Source of the DNA: JALWSI01 sp964569095 [NCBI: uncultured Aquificales bacterium]
GTDB taxonomy: Bacteria; Thermosulfidibacterota; Thermosulfidibacteria; Thermosulfidibacterales
DNA length: 14,147 nucleotides
Direction of reading: 5' to 3'
Assembly: GCA_964569095.1 (NCBI GenBank)
Contig: CAZMTB010000013.1
Location: 1 to 14,147, forward strand
The translations under genes and the position numbers were made by a program. Each line of letters starts with the position of its first letter. Positions within the stretch are counted from its first letter, which is position 1. Shown one piece after another: positions 6,675-12,919 of this stretch. Under the pieces are notes generated by a model that was not told the origin of the DNA, did no database searches, and was given only the letters and a program-made list of their open reading frames with translations.

Positions 6675-7142
6675 ATGGCAAAGGGAGAGAAGGTGATCAC
6701 CATCAACAGAAAGGCCCGCCACGACTACGAGATCGTGGACACCCTGGAGGCAGGGATCGAGCTGAAGGGCAGCGAGGTGAAGTCCCTCAGGGCCGGCCAG
6801 GTGAACCTGAAGGACAGCTACGCCCGCATCGAAAAGGGGGAGATATTCCTGGTAGGGTGCCACATAGCCCCCTACGCCCACGGTTCCGTATTCAATCCCG
6901 ATCCCCTTCGTCCACGCAAGCTCCTGCTACACAAGGACGAGATAAGAAGACTGGAGCGCAAGATTGCCGAGAGGGGATACACCCTGATCCCGCTAAGCCT
7001 CTACTTCAAGCGAGGCAAGGCCAAGGTTGAACTCGCCCTGGCCAAGGGGAAGACCCTGGTGGACAAGAGAGAGACCATCAAGCGAAAGACGGCCAAGCGA
7101 GAGATAGAGCGGGAACTGAAACACTACAGGTACAAGGGATGA
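6675..7142 (+). CDS. smpB: SsrA (tmRNA)-binding protein SmpB
   Basis: Binds tmRNA and delivers it to stalled ribosomes in trans-translation. The protein is 155 residues, the usual length. Typical segments are ITINRKARHDYEI (8-20), GIELKGSEVKSLRAG (27-41), NLKDSYARI (44-52), HIAPY (63-67), the RKLLLHKDEI segment (81-90) and the basic C-terminal tail (KRETIKRKTAKREIERELK, 131-149) that enters the mRNA path. An AGGAGG site lies 5 nt before this ATG. The frame is open farther upstream to a TTG at 6612, but that extension has no SmpB homology and no ribosome site. The tmRNA gene itself is not in the window. The stop overlaps the next start as ATGA. Confidence 0.96.
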   Translation: MAKGEKVITINRKARHDYEIVDTLEAGIELKGSEVKSLRAGQVNLKDSYARIEKGEIFLVGCHIAPYAHGSVFNPDPLRPRKLLLHKDEIRRLERKIAERGYTLIPLSLYFKRGKAKVELALAKGKTLVDKRETIKRKTAKREIERELKHYRYKG

Positions 7143-8077
7143 AGACCTTAGCCTCGGTGGACCTGGGCACCAACACCTTCAGAATGCTTATCGCAGAGCA
7201 GAAGGAGTCCGGCCTCTCTCCCCTGAGACTGGAGCGGGCAATCGTTCGCATGGGGGAGGGAATGCACGAAAGGGGCGAGTTTTCCCCTGCCGCCATGGAG
7301 AGGGCCATCTCTGCCCTGAAGGGGTTCAGGCAGGCAGCTGAAGAGGCAGAGGTAGAAGAGGCGCGGGCGGTAGGCACCAGCGCCTTTAGAGAAGCGAAGA
7401 ACGCCTCTACCCTGCTCCAACGGATCGAGGAGGAGACCGGGTGGGAGGTAGAGGTGATATCCGGGAGAAGAGAGGCCGAGCTAACCGCCAAAGGGGCCTT
7501 CCTCGGGCTACAGATCCTCCACTGGCCGGTGCTGTTGGTGGACATAGGGGGAGGTAGCACCGAGTACACCCTCGTGGAAGAGGGCAGGATCCTCTTCACC
7601 GAGAGTACCCCTCTGGGAGTGGTCCACCTCACCGAGGGGTTGATTACGCACGATCCCCCTTTGGAGGGAGAGATAGGCTCACTGAGAGAGAAGGTGGTCC
7701 CCGTGCTGGAGGAAGTGCGAAGGGAAATGAACCGGCTGCCTCCACCCCGCCTGTTGGTGGGAGTGGCAGGCACCCCCACCACCATAGCCGCCCTCCACCA
7801 AGAACTCCCCCTGTACCGCCACGAGCTGGTACACGGTTACCAGATGGACCTCAGAGAGGTGGAGAGCCTCACAGAAAGGCTGCTGCGGTTAACCTCCTCC
7901 CAAAGGTTGGCCCTGAACGGCATGGAGAAGGGCAGGGAGGACCTCATCGTGGCAGGGGCCGTCCTCCTGGAGGAGAGCATGAGGGTCTTCGGGTGCCACC
8001 GCCTCGTGGTTAGCGACTGCGGACTCCTGGAGGGAATCCTCCTGGAGATGGTAGAGGGGACCGAGGCAGAGCGGTGA
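7139..8077 (+). CDS. Ppx/GppA-family phosphatase (exopolyphosphatase or pppGpp phosphatase)
   Basis: ASKHA-fold hydrolase of polyphosphate or (p)ppGpp. The 312 residues correspond to the short form, with the two actin-like lobes only and no C-terminal HD-like domain as in E. coli Ppx. Motifs: phosphate-1 loop VDLGTNTFRMLI (7-18), GTSAFREAKN (79-88), ISGRREAEL (107-115, likely catalytic Glu112), phosphate-2 loop VDIGGGSTEY (134-143) and VAGTPTTIAAL (209-219). The start ATG overlaps the smpB stop by 4 nt, so it is translationally coupled. The stop overlaps the next gene's GTG start in the same way. Sequence alone does not separate the exopolyphosphatase from the guanosine pentaphosphatase role. 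Confidence 0.9.
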   Translation: MKTLASVDLGTNTFRMLIAEQKESGLSPLRLERAIVRMGEGMHERGEFSPAAMERAISALKGFRQAAEEAEVEEARAVGTSAFREAKNASTLLQRIEEETGWEVEVISGRREAELTAKGAFLGLQILHWPVLLVDIGGGSTEYTLVEEGRILFTESTPLGVVHLTEGLITHDPPLEGEIGSLREKVVPVLEEVRREMNRLPPPRLLVGVAGTPTTIAALHQELPLYRHELVHGYQMDLREVESLTERLLRLTSSQRLALNGMEKGREDLIVAGAVLLEESMRVFGCHRLVVSDCGLLEGILLEMVEGTEAER

Positions 8078-9006
8078 AGGCCCGCTACCGATCCCTCGGC
8101 CCGCACCTGAGGGAGATCTTCGGATGCAGGGTCCAGAGGATCGCCCTGGATGCAGGGCTCACCTGTCCAAACAGGGACGGTTCCAAGGGGGTTGGAGGGT
8201 GCATCTACTGCAACTCCAGGGGATCGGGAACCGGCCTGGCTGCCACCCTATCGATACCACGGCAGATCTCCCTGGCCAAAGAGAGGCTCGCCCGGCGCTA
8301 CAAGGCAAAGAGGTTCATCGCCTACTTCCAGTCGTTCTCCAACACCTACGCCCCCGTGGAGACCCTTCGCACCCTATACCACCAGGCCCTTGCCGATCCC
8401 GATGTGGTGGGCATCGCCATAGGAACCAGGCCAGACTGCGTATCGCCGGAGGTGCTGGACCTTCTGGAGGAGCTGAACCAGAAGACCCACCTGTGGGTGG
8501 AGTACGGGTTACAGAGCATCCACGAGGCCACCTTGAAACGGATAAACCGGGGCCACTCTCCAGAGGAGTTCCTGCGGGCGGTGAGAAAGACCAGGGAGAG
8601 GGGAATAGAGGTGGTGGTGCACGTTATCCTGGGACTACCCGGTGAAGATAAGTCCATGATGCTCCACACCGCCAGGGTCCTGGGAGGATTGGACATCCAG
8701 GGAGTGAAGCCCCACCTCCTCTACGTGGTGGAGGGCACCCCCCTTGAAACCCTGTATCGGAGGGAAGAATACCGACCACTGGAGATGGAGGAGTACGCAG
8801 AGGTTCTCTGCGAGTTCCTGGCGCTTCTCCCGCCCTCGATGGTGATCCACAGACTCACGGGAGATCCCCACCCCCACGAGCTGGTTGCACCCCGCTGGGC
8901 GCTGAAGAAGAGAGAGGTTCTCAACGCCATAAACCGGGAGCTGGAGAGAAGGGACCTTTGGCAGGGCAAGTGGTGGGAAAGAGAACGATTGGCAGAGCAG
9001 CCCTAA
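8074..9006 (+). CDS. YhcC/YtqA-family radical SAM protein
   Basis: Radical SAM enzyme of 310 residues. The N-terminus has the family pattern IALDAGLTCPNRDG...GGCIYCN, with cluster cysteines 31, 43 and 46 in a C-x11-C-x2-C spacing. This is typical of E. coli YhcC and B. subtilis YtqA rather than the plain CxxxCxxC. Later segments FQSFSNTYAP (about 79-88), GTRPDC, WVEYGLQS and HVILGLPGED also match that family. The start is GTG at 8074, overlapping the Ppx stop as GTGA. YtqA-type members have been linked to tRNA wobble-uridine modification as I recall, which would suit a neighbour of smpB, but the role here is inference. Confidence 0.88.
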   Translation: MKARYRSLGPHLREIFGCRVQRIALDAGLTCPNRDGSKGVGGCIYCNSRGSGTGLAATLSIPRQISLAKERLARRYKAKRFIAYFQSFSNTYAPVETLRTLYHQALADPDVVGIAIGTRPDCVSPEVLDLLEELNQKTHLWVEYGLQSIHEATLKRINRGHSPEEFLRAVRKTRERGIEVVVHVILGLPGEDKSMMLHTARVLGGLDIQGVKPHLLYVVEGTPLETLYRREEYRPLEMEEYAEVLCEFLALLPPSMVIHRLTGDPHPHELVAPRWALKKREVLNAINRELERRDLWQGKWWERERLAEQP

Positions 9007-9008
9007 GA

Positions 9009-9023
9009 GGGTCCCGCGGACCC
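9009..9023. terminator. Short GC hairpin between convergent genes
   Basis: GGGTCC (9009-9014) and GGACCC (9018-9023) form a perfect 6-bp stem with a 3-nt loop, 3 nt after the radical SAM stop and 20 nt from the stop of the convergent ATPase gene. There is no T run on either side, so it is at best a weak or factor-assisted bidirectional terminator. Confidence 0.3.
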
Positions 9024-9042
9024 GCCCCTGCCCTCCACCCAC

Positions 9043-10056
9043 CTAAAGCAGGCGGTCCTTCTCGAGCCAGCACCTAACCTTGTGGGCACCGTTCTGGAAC
9101 CAAGGGGGTACCTCGCAGGCACACTGGGGAAGGGCATGGGGACAGTCGCGCTGGAAGGGACACCCCTCTCCCTCCGCCCTCTCGGTTAGGATGGTAGATA
9201 GGTGAAAGAAGGGATCCTCACGCTCCCTGTCAGGGAGGGCCTGTAGAAGGGTGTGGGTGTAGGGATGAACAGGGGAGTTGAAGAGATCCTCAACGGGGGC
9301 CTCCTCCCAGAGCTCACCGTGCCAGATTATACCCACCCTGTCTGCCATCTCTGCCACTATGGCCAGGTCGTGGGTGATGAATAGGAGTGAGGTGCCCTGC
9401 CTCGAGATGAGCTCCCTCATGAGGGCCAGTATCTGGGCCTGAACGGTGACATCGAGGGCGGTGGTGGGCTCGTCTGCAATCAAGAGCCTTGGACTACGGG
9501 AGATCGCCATGGCAATCATCACCCTCTGGCACATACCACCACTGAGCTGGTGCGGGTAAGACCTTGCCACCTCCCGAGGAGAGGGAATTCCCATCTCCCC
9601 GAAGAGGGCCACGGTCCTCTCCCACGCCTCTGCCTTGGAGATGCCCTCCAGAACCATGCCTTCAACCACCTGGTCCCCCACCCTCATGGTGGGATCCAGG
9701 GAGGCAACCGGATCCTGGAAGATCATCGAGATTCCAGACCCCCTCAGCCTCCTGAGGTCCTCCTCGGGGAGCCCAAGAAGATCAACCCCCTCGAAAACCA
9801 CCTCCCCCTCAACCACCGCCGAGGGAGGCAGAAGGCGCAGCAGGGAGAGGGAGGTGACAGACTTGCCAGACCCAGATGCCCCCACTAAGGCGTAAACCTC
9901 CCCCCTTTCAACGGAAAAGGAGAGGCCCCGCACCGCGGGAACCTCTCCCTTCTCTCCTTCCCTGAACGAGATCCTTAGATCCCGTACCTCTAACAGGCTC
10001 TCTTCCCTGCTCGCGGTTACACCCCCTACTCGGAGTAGGGCGAGAGCTTCTGCCAC
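9043..10056 (-). CDS. OppD/DppD-type peptide ABC transporter ATP-binding protein
   Basis: ATPase of the oligopeptide/dipeptide uptake family, 337 residues. It has Walker A GASGSGKS (59-66), Q-loop Gln114 in FQDP, signature LSGGM (171-175), Walker B LLIADEP (191-197) and H-loop His229. The C-terminal segment [12 protein letters not shown] (264-275) and a Cys pattern at 299, 305, 312 and 329 are typical of DppD/OppD; related proteins are reported to hold an Fe-S cluster with it. The signature continues with Cys176 where Arg is usual. The start is uncertain: the only common start codon before the domain is a GTG at 10056, lying 31 nt inside the previous gene with no clear ribosome site. No permease, binding protein or second ATPase gene is in the window, so its partners are unknown. 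Confidence 0.87.
   Translation of the reverse strand: MAEALALLRVGGVTASREESLLEVRDLRISFREGEKGEVPAVRGLSFSVERGEVYALVGASGSGKSVTSLSLLRLLPPSAVVEGEVVFEGVDLLGLPEEDLRRLRGSGISMIFQDPVASLDPTMRVGDQVVEGMVLEGISKAEAWERTVALFGEMGIPSPREVARSYPHQLSGGMCQRVMIAMAISRSPRLLIADEPTTALDVTVQAQILALMRELISRQGTSLLFITHDLAIVAEMADRVGIIWHGELWEEAPVEDLFNSPVHPYTHTLLQALPDREREDPFFHLSTILTERAEGEGCPFQRDCPHALPQCACEVPPWFQNGAHKVRCWLEKDRLL
10024..10040. repeat. 17-nt inverted repeat across the stop codon of the acidic protein gene
   Basis: CCCTACTC and GAGTAGGG flank a single base (perfect 8-1-8 palindrome). As RNA it would form a 6-bp stem with a 5-nt loop. It covers the TAG stop of the acidic membrane protein and lies just inside the overlapping ATPase frame. 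No T run follows, so it is not an intrinsic terminator. It could influence translation at the gene junction. Confidence 0.45.
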
Positions 10057-10898
10057 ATGTGGAACATGCTGCTGGTGATACCTCCTGGCTCCTTCCCGGG
10101 ATGGGGTGGCTCTGCCAGGGTCTTCTTGGCAGGAGCGGCCTCCTTCTTGGCCTCCTCTACCTTCTCCACCTTCTTCTCGGCCTTTTCAGCCTTCTCTACC
10201 TTCTCTGCCTTCTTGGCCTCGGCCTTGGCAGGGGCCTCCTCTATCTTCAGCTTGGGGGCAGGCTTGACCACTGCCTTGGGAGCAGGGGCAACAGAGGCGG
10301 CCATCCCCGCAGCGGCCTTCACCTCTGCACTAAGGGCGTTAACCAGTCCGGGTATGGGAGAGGGACCCTTCTTCACCTCCGCCTCCAGGGCGTTCAGCAG
10401 GGCGTTCAGCTTGGCCCCCGACTCTCCAAAGGCGGCGGCCTCTGCCTTCATCTCGCTCACAACCTTCTGGGCAGCCGCGTAGTTGCGATCAACCATGGTG
10501 AGCATGTAAACCTGAGCGGCCTTCAGGGTGAAATCGCTCACCAGCTGTGCCTTGCCCATCTTCTCCACCTTCTTCTCCAGGGCGGCCTCACGGGCCTCGA
10601 GCTTCTTCTCCTTGAGCTGGGTAGAGAACCCCCAGAAACTGAAGAACAAAGCCACAATGGCAAGGCCCACCGCCGCGTAGGTCAGAAACTTGGACTCCTC
10701 CCCCGTGTTCACAGCCTTCTCTTCGCGCTCTTCCGCCATCACCTCTTCCTCCTTTCCACTCTTCTCAATCTCCTCGGCATCAACCTCGTTCTCTTTCCCC
10801 TCTTCCTCTACCTCTTCCCCGTTCTGGGCACTCTCCTGGAAGACCTCCTCCTGGAGCTCCTCCTCTTCCCCGTGGATTCTCTCGTCGCCTTCAGCCAT
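10026..10898 (-). CDS. Acidic single-pass membrane protein with Lys/Glu/Ala-rich C-terminus, function unknown
   Basis: I recognise no family in these 290 residues. Residues 1-65 are strongly acidic (runs such as EEEELQEEV and EEVEEEGKENE) with few hydrophobic residues. Residues 71-91 form one transmembrane helix (FLTYAAVGLAIVALFFSFWGF). Residues 93-175 read as helical or coiled-coil (QLKEKKLEAREAALEKKVEK). Residues 200-218 are Ala/Pro/Lys-rich and 220-260 repeat KAEK/KVEK-like units. The last 20 residues ([18 protein letters not shown]) are less biased. There is no signal peptide, so the acidic part is probably cytoplasmic and the helical part outside, or the reverse. GAGGGG precedes the ATG. 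It overlaps the ATPase frame by 31 nt, suggesting coupled expression. A longer plus-strand frame here is leucine-rich shadow. Confidence 0.75.
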   Translation of the reverse strand: MAEGDERIHGEEEELQEEVFQESAQNGEEVEEEGKENEVDAEEIEKSGKEEEVMAEEREEKAVNTGEESKFLTYAAVGLAIVALFFSFWGFSTQLKEKKLEAREAALEKKVEKMGKAQLVSDFTLKAAQVYMLTMVDRNYAAAQKVVSEMKAEAAAFGESGAKLNALLNALEAEVKKGPSPIPGLVNALSAEVKAAAGMAASVAPAPKAVVKPAPKLKIEEAPAKAEAKKAEKVEKAEKAEKKVEKVEEAKKEAAPAKKTLAEPPHPGKEPGGITSSMFHMWQKLSPYSE

Positions 10899-10981
10899 AT
10901 CTCTTCCCCTCTCGTCTTCCTCCTAAGGATTAAGGATCGCCCTTCTCCCTCGCCAATAACCAAACCTATCCTCCGGCTCCC

Positions 10982-11010
10982 TAAATAGATAAAGCCCCCT
11001 GGGCAGTCAA
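10982..11010 (-). promoter_or_regulatory. Candidate promoter for the acidic protein/ATPase pair
   Basis: In the 127-nt gap after the metallophosphoesterase, the minus strand has TTGACT (11005-11010), a 17-nt spacer and TATTTA (10982-10987), matching consensus at 8 of 12 bases. It would start transcription about 75 nt before the acidic protein ATG. An inverted repeat CTGGGCA/TGCCCAG (10999-11005 and 11030-11036, 24-nt loop) overlaps the -35 and the end of the upstream gene; its meaning is unclear. Confidence 0.4.
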
Positions 11011-11025
11011 GAAGGATTTGTAGGA

Positions 11026-12108
11026 TTATTGCCCAGCCTGAAGGGGGATCATTCTGGTCGTTATCCCCTCCCGAGACACCTTCACCTCCACGAAGTGGAA
11101 GGGCTCGATGGGCATCTTGCGGCGGGCCCCGAGTCCCCCGGTCACAATCACCCTCACCCTCCCCCCGTGGGTCTCCAGGAAGCTGTGGATGTGCGAGCAG
11201 AAGAGAACGTCCACCCCGTACCTCTCCAGTATCTCGAGCAGCCTTCTCGCGAAGTCCCCGTCCTCCATGCAGTGGTCCATGCCGGGACGGGGGTCGAAGG
11301 GGGGCTTGTGGACGAAGACGAAACGGTGCCTGTAGCCGGCCCTGGCAAGCACCCCCCTCAGCCACTCCAGCTGTCCCCCCTCGCCCCCATTGGTGTCCAG
11401 CACCACGAATAGGTCGTTCTGGTAGGTGAAGTAGTAGTGGTCGGGGGCCAGGTGGCGGGTGAAGGTTCGCCGTCCACAGAACTGCAGGTCGTGGTTGCCT
11501 GGAACCGGGAAGACGGGCACGGGAAACTCCTCCAGCAACTCCAGGAGCTCGTCGTACTCCCACCACAACCCCTTCTTCACCAGGTCACCGCCTAGCACCA
11601 CGAAAAGGGGATTCTCACCGTGCGCCTTCTCCAGCATCTCCAGTAGCAGGTCCAGCCTCCCCCTGCTGTCACCTCCAACCCAGAAGGTGTACCCCTTCCT
11701 ATCGGGAGGGGAGGCGGTGAGTTCCACCTCCACGGGCTCCTTCCCCAGGGAGATCACGGATACCACCGAGTCGCCACCCGAGTAGACCTCCACGGGACCC
11801 CGGTGCCTCACTACAACCTCCCTGGGCAGGTTGCCAATCTCCACCACCACGCACCCCCTGTGGCGCACCGCCTCTCCCCTAAACCTGAGGCGAAGGGAGA
11901 GGGAGGTGGCCCTAACCCTCACGGTGCGTGGAGAGAAACCGGTCACAATCCCTCCCCTCACCTCCACCTGGTAGGAGGAGGCTCGCACAGAGGTCCTGGT
12001 GCGGTTTAGCAGGGGGCCCAACAGGTGATCACAGGAGTAGAAGGCAATGAAGAGTCCAACGGGAACCCCCAGGGCGAAGGAGACCAACAGGAAGAACCGT
12101 CTCTTCAT
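11026..12108 (-). CDS. Membrane-anchored calcineurin-like metallophosphoesterase
   Basis: Predicted two-metal phosphoesterase facing the periplasm. From the ATG at 12108 it is 360 residues. It starts MKRRFFLLVSFALGVPVGLF, a basic stretch plus a hydrophobic helix typical of a signal anchor. A beta-rich, Arg/Val-rich region of about 100 residues follows that I do not recognise, then the catalytic domain. Motifs in order: GGDSRG, GGDLV, PGNHD, VFVHKPPF and CSHIHS. The first motif has D-x-R instead of D-x-H, and the last has Ser in place of the usual Gly of GHxH; both variants are compatible with activity. The frame is open to a GTG at 12144, but neither start has a ribosome site; I prefer the ATG because of the signal sequence. 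Substrate is unknown. It is divergent from a two-component pair. Confidence 0.85.
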   Translation of the reverse strand: MKRRFFLLVSFALGVPVGLFIAFYSCDHLLGPLLNRTRTSVRASSYQVEVRGGIVTGFSPRTVRVRATSLSLRLRFRGEAVRHRGCVVVEIGNLPREVVVRHRGPVEVYSGGDSVVSVISLGKEPVEVELTASPPDRKGYTFWVGGDSRGRLDLLLEMLEKAHGENPLFVVLGGDLVKKGLWWEYDELLELLEEFPVPVFPVPGNHDLQFCGRRTFTRHLAPDHYYFTYQNDLFVVLDTNGGEGGQLEWLRGVLARAGYRHRFVFVHKPPFDPRPGMDHCMEDGDFARRLLEILERYGVDVLFCSHIHSFLETHGGRVRVIVTGGLGARRKMPIEPFHFVEVKVSREGITTRMIPLQAGQ

Positions 12109-12146
12109 GGCAGAGAATAGTAGGGTAGCAGCCCGCCGCACCACAA

Positions 12147-12162
12147 ATTACCAAATGGTAAT
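12147..12162. promoter_or_regulatory. 16-bp palindrome in the divergent control region (candidate operator)
   Basis: ATTACC and GGTAAT flank AAAT as perfect 6-bp inverted arms. It lies in the AT-rich spot between the metallophosphoesterase (minus) and the response regulator (plus), 80 nt before the regulator start. A TAATTT on the minus strand that overlaps it could be a -10 box for the phosphoesterase. OmpR-family regulators usually bind direct repeats, so the regulator that binds here is not obvious. Confidence 0.5.
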
Positions 12163-12241
12163 GAAAAACCTTGACCCACCCAGAAGTGGGAAGGAAAAAG
12201 AGGGGATACCGGGAGAGACGAAGGGAGAGGAGGAGGCAGAA

Positions 12242-12919
12242 GTGCGGGTTCTTCTGGTGGAAGACGACCTCCAGACCGCGAGGTTCATCGTGAAGGGCCT
12301 CAAGCAGGAGGGCTTCTCCGTGGACCACGCCCCCGACGGCGAGGAGGGACTCTCCCTCGCCCTATCCGGGGAGTACGACGTGGCGGTGGTGGACATCATG
12401 CTCCCCAGGCTCGACGGCCTCTCCCTCATCGACGAGCTGAGGAGAGAGAGGGTCTCCACCCCCGTGATCGTGCTGAGTGCCAAGGGCTCGGTGGACGACA
12501 GGGTGAGGGGATTGCAGGCAGGGGGAGACGATTACATGGTGAAGCCCTTCGCCTTTTCAGAGCTGGTGGCCCGCATACACGCCCTGATCAGGCGTGCCAG
12601 CCAGACCACCGAACCCACCACCCTCACCGTGGGGGACCTCACCCTGGACGTGGTGAGGCGCAAGGTCTCCCGGGCAGGGCGGGAGATAGAGCTTCAGCCC
12701 AAGGAGTTCGCCCTGTTGGAGTACCTCATGAGGAACGCAGGAAGGGTGGTCTCGAAGACCATGATCATGGAGCACGTTTGGGACTACAACTTCGATCCCC
12801 AGACCAACGTGGTGGAGGCGAGGATCTGCAGGCTGCGGGAGAAGGTGGACCGGCCCTTCAAGCATCCCCTCATCCACACCATACGGGGGGTGGGATATGT
12901 GGTTGAAGAGCGCAAGTGA
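12242..12919 (+). CDS. OmpR/PhoB-family response regulator (CusR/CopR-like)
   Basis: DNA-binding two-component regulator of 225 residues, the standard length. Receiver domain 1-118: acidic pocket Glu8/Asp9, phospho-acceptor Asp51 in VVDIMLPRLDGL, Ser79, Tyr98 and Lys101 in KPF. Winged-helix domain about 127-225, with LQPKEFALLEYL (151-162), the recognition region EHVWDYNFDPQTNVVE (177-192) and HTIRGVGYVVE (212-222). The NFDPQTNVVE wording resembles CusR/CopR metal-response regulators, but ligand specificity cannot be read from it. The start is a GTG with GGAGGAGG about 5 nt upstream; an open frame extends farther back to 12047 but is not homologous. The kinase gene overlaps its end by 23 nt, so the two form a pair. 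Confidence 0.94.
   Translation: MRVLLVEDDLQTARFIVKGLKQEGFSVDHAPDGEEGLSLALSGEYDVAVVDIMLPRLDGLSLIDELRRERVSTPVIVLSAKGSVDDRVRGLQAGGDDYMVKPFAFSELVARIHALIRRASQTTEPTTLTVGDLTLDVVRRKVSRAGREIELQPKEFALLEYLMRNAGRVVSKTMIMEHVWDYNFDPQTNVVEARICRLREKVDRPFKHPLIHTIRGVGYVVEERK

Noticed and set aside
10059-10988. Plus-strand open frame of 309 codons, leucine/glycine-rich
   Set aside because: It is the mirror of the Lys/Glu codons of the minus-strand acidic protein, which has a ribosome site, a clear membrane helix and operon context.
12171-12190. CCCAC/GTGGG hairpin with a T run on the minus strand
   Set aside because: No gene ends upstream of it on that strand, so a terminator role has no target; the 5-bp stem is weak.
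12047-12241. N-terminal extension of the response regulator from an upstream ATG
   Set aside because: It would overlap the phosphoesterase gene and adds 65 residues not found in OmpR regulators; the GTG at 12242 has a strong ribosome site.
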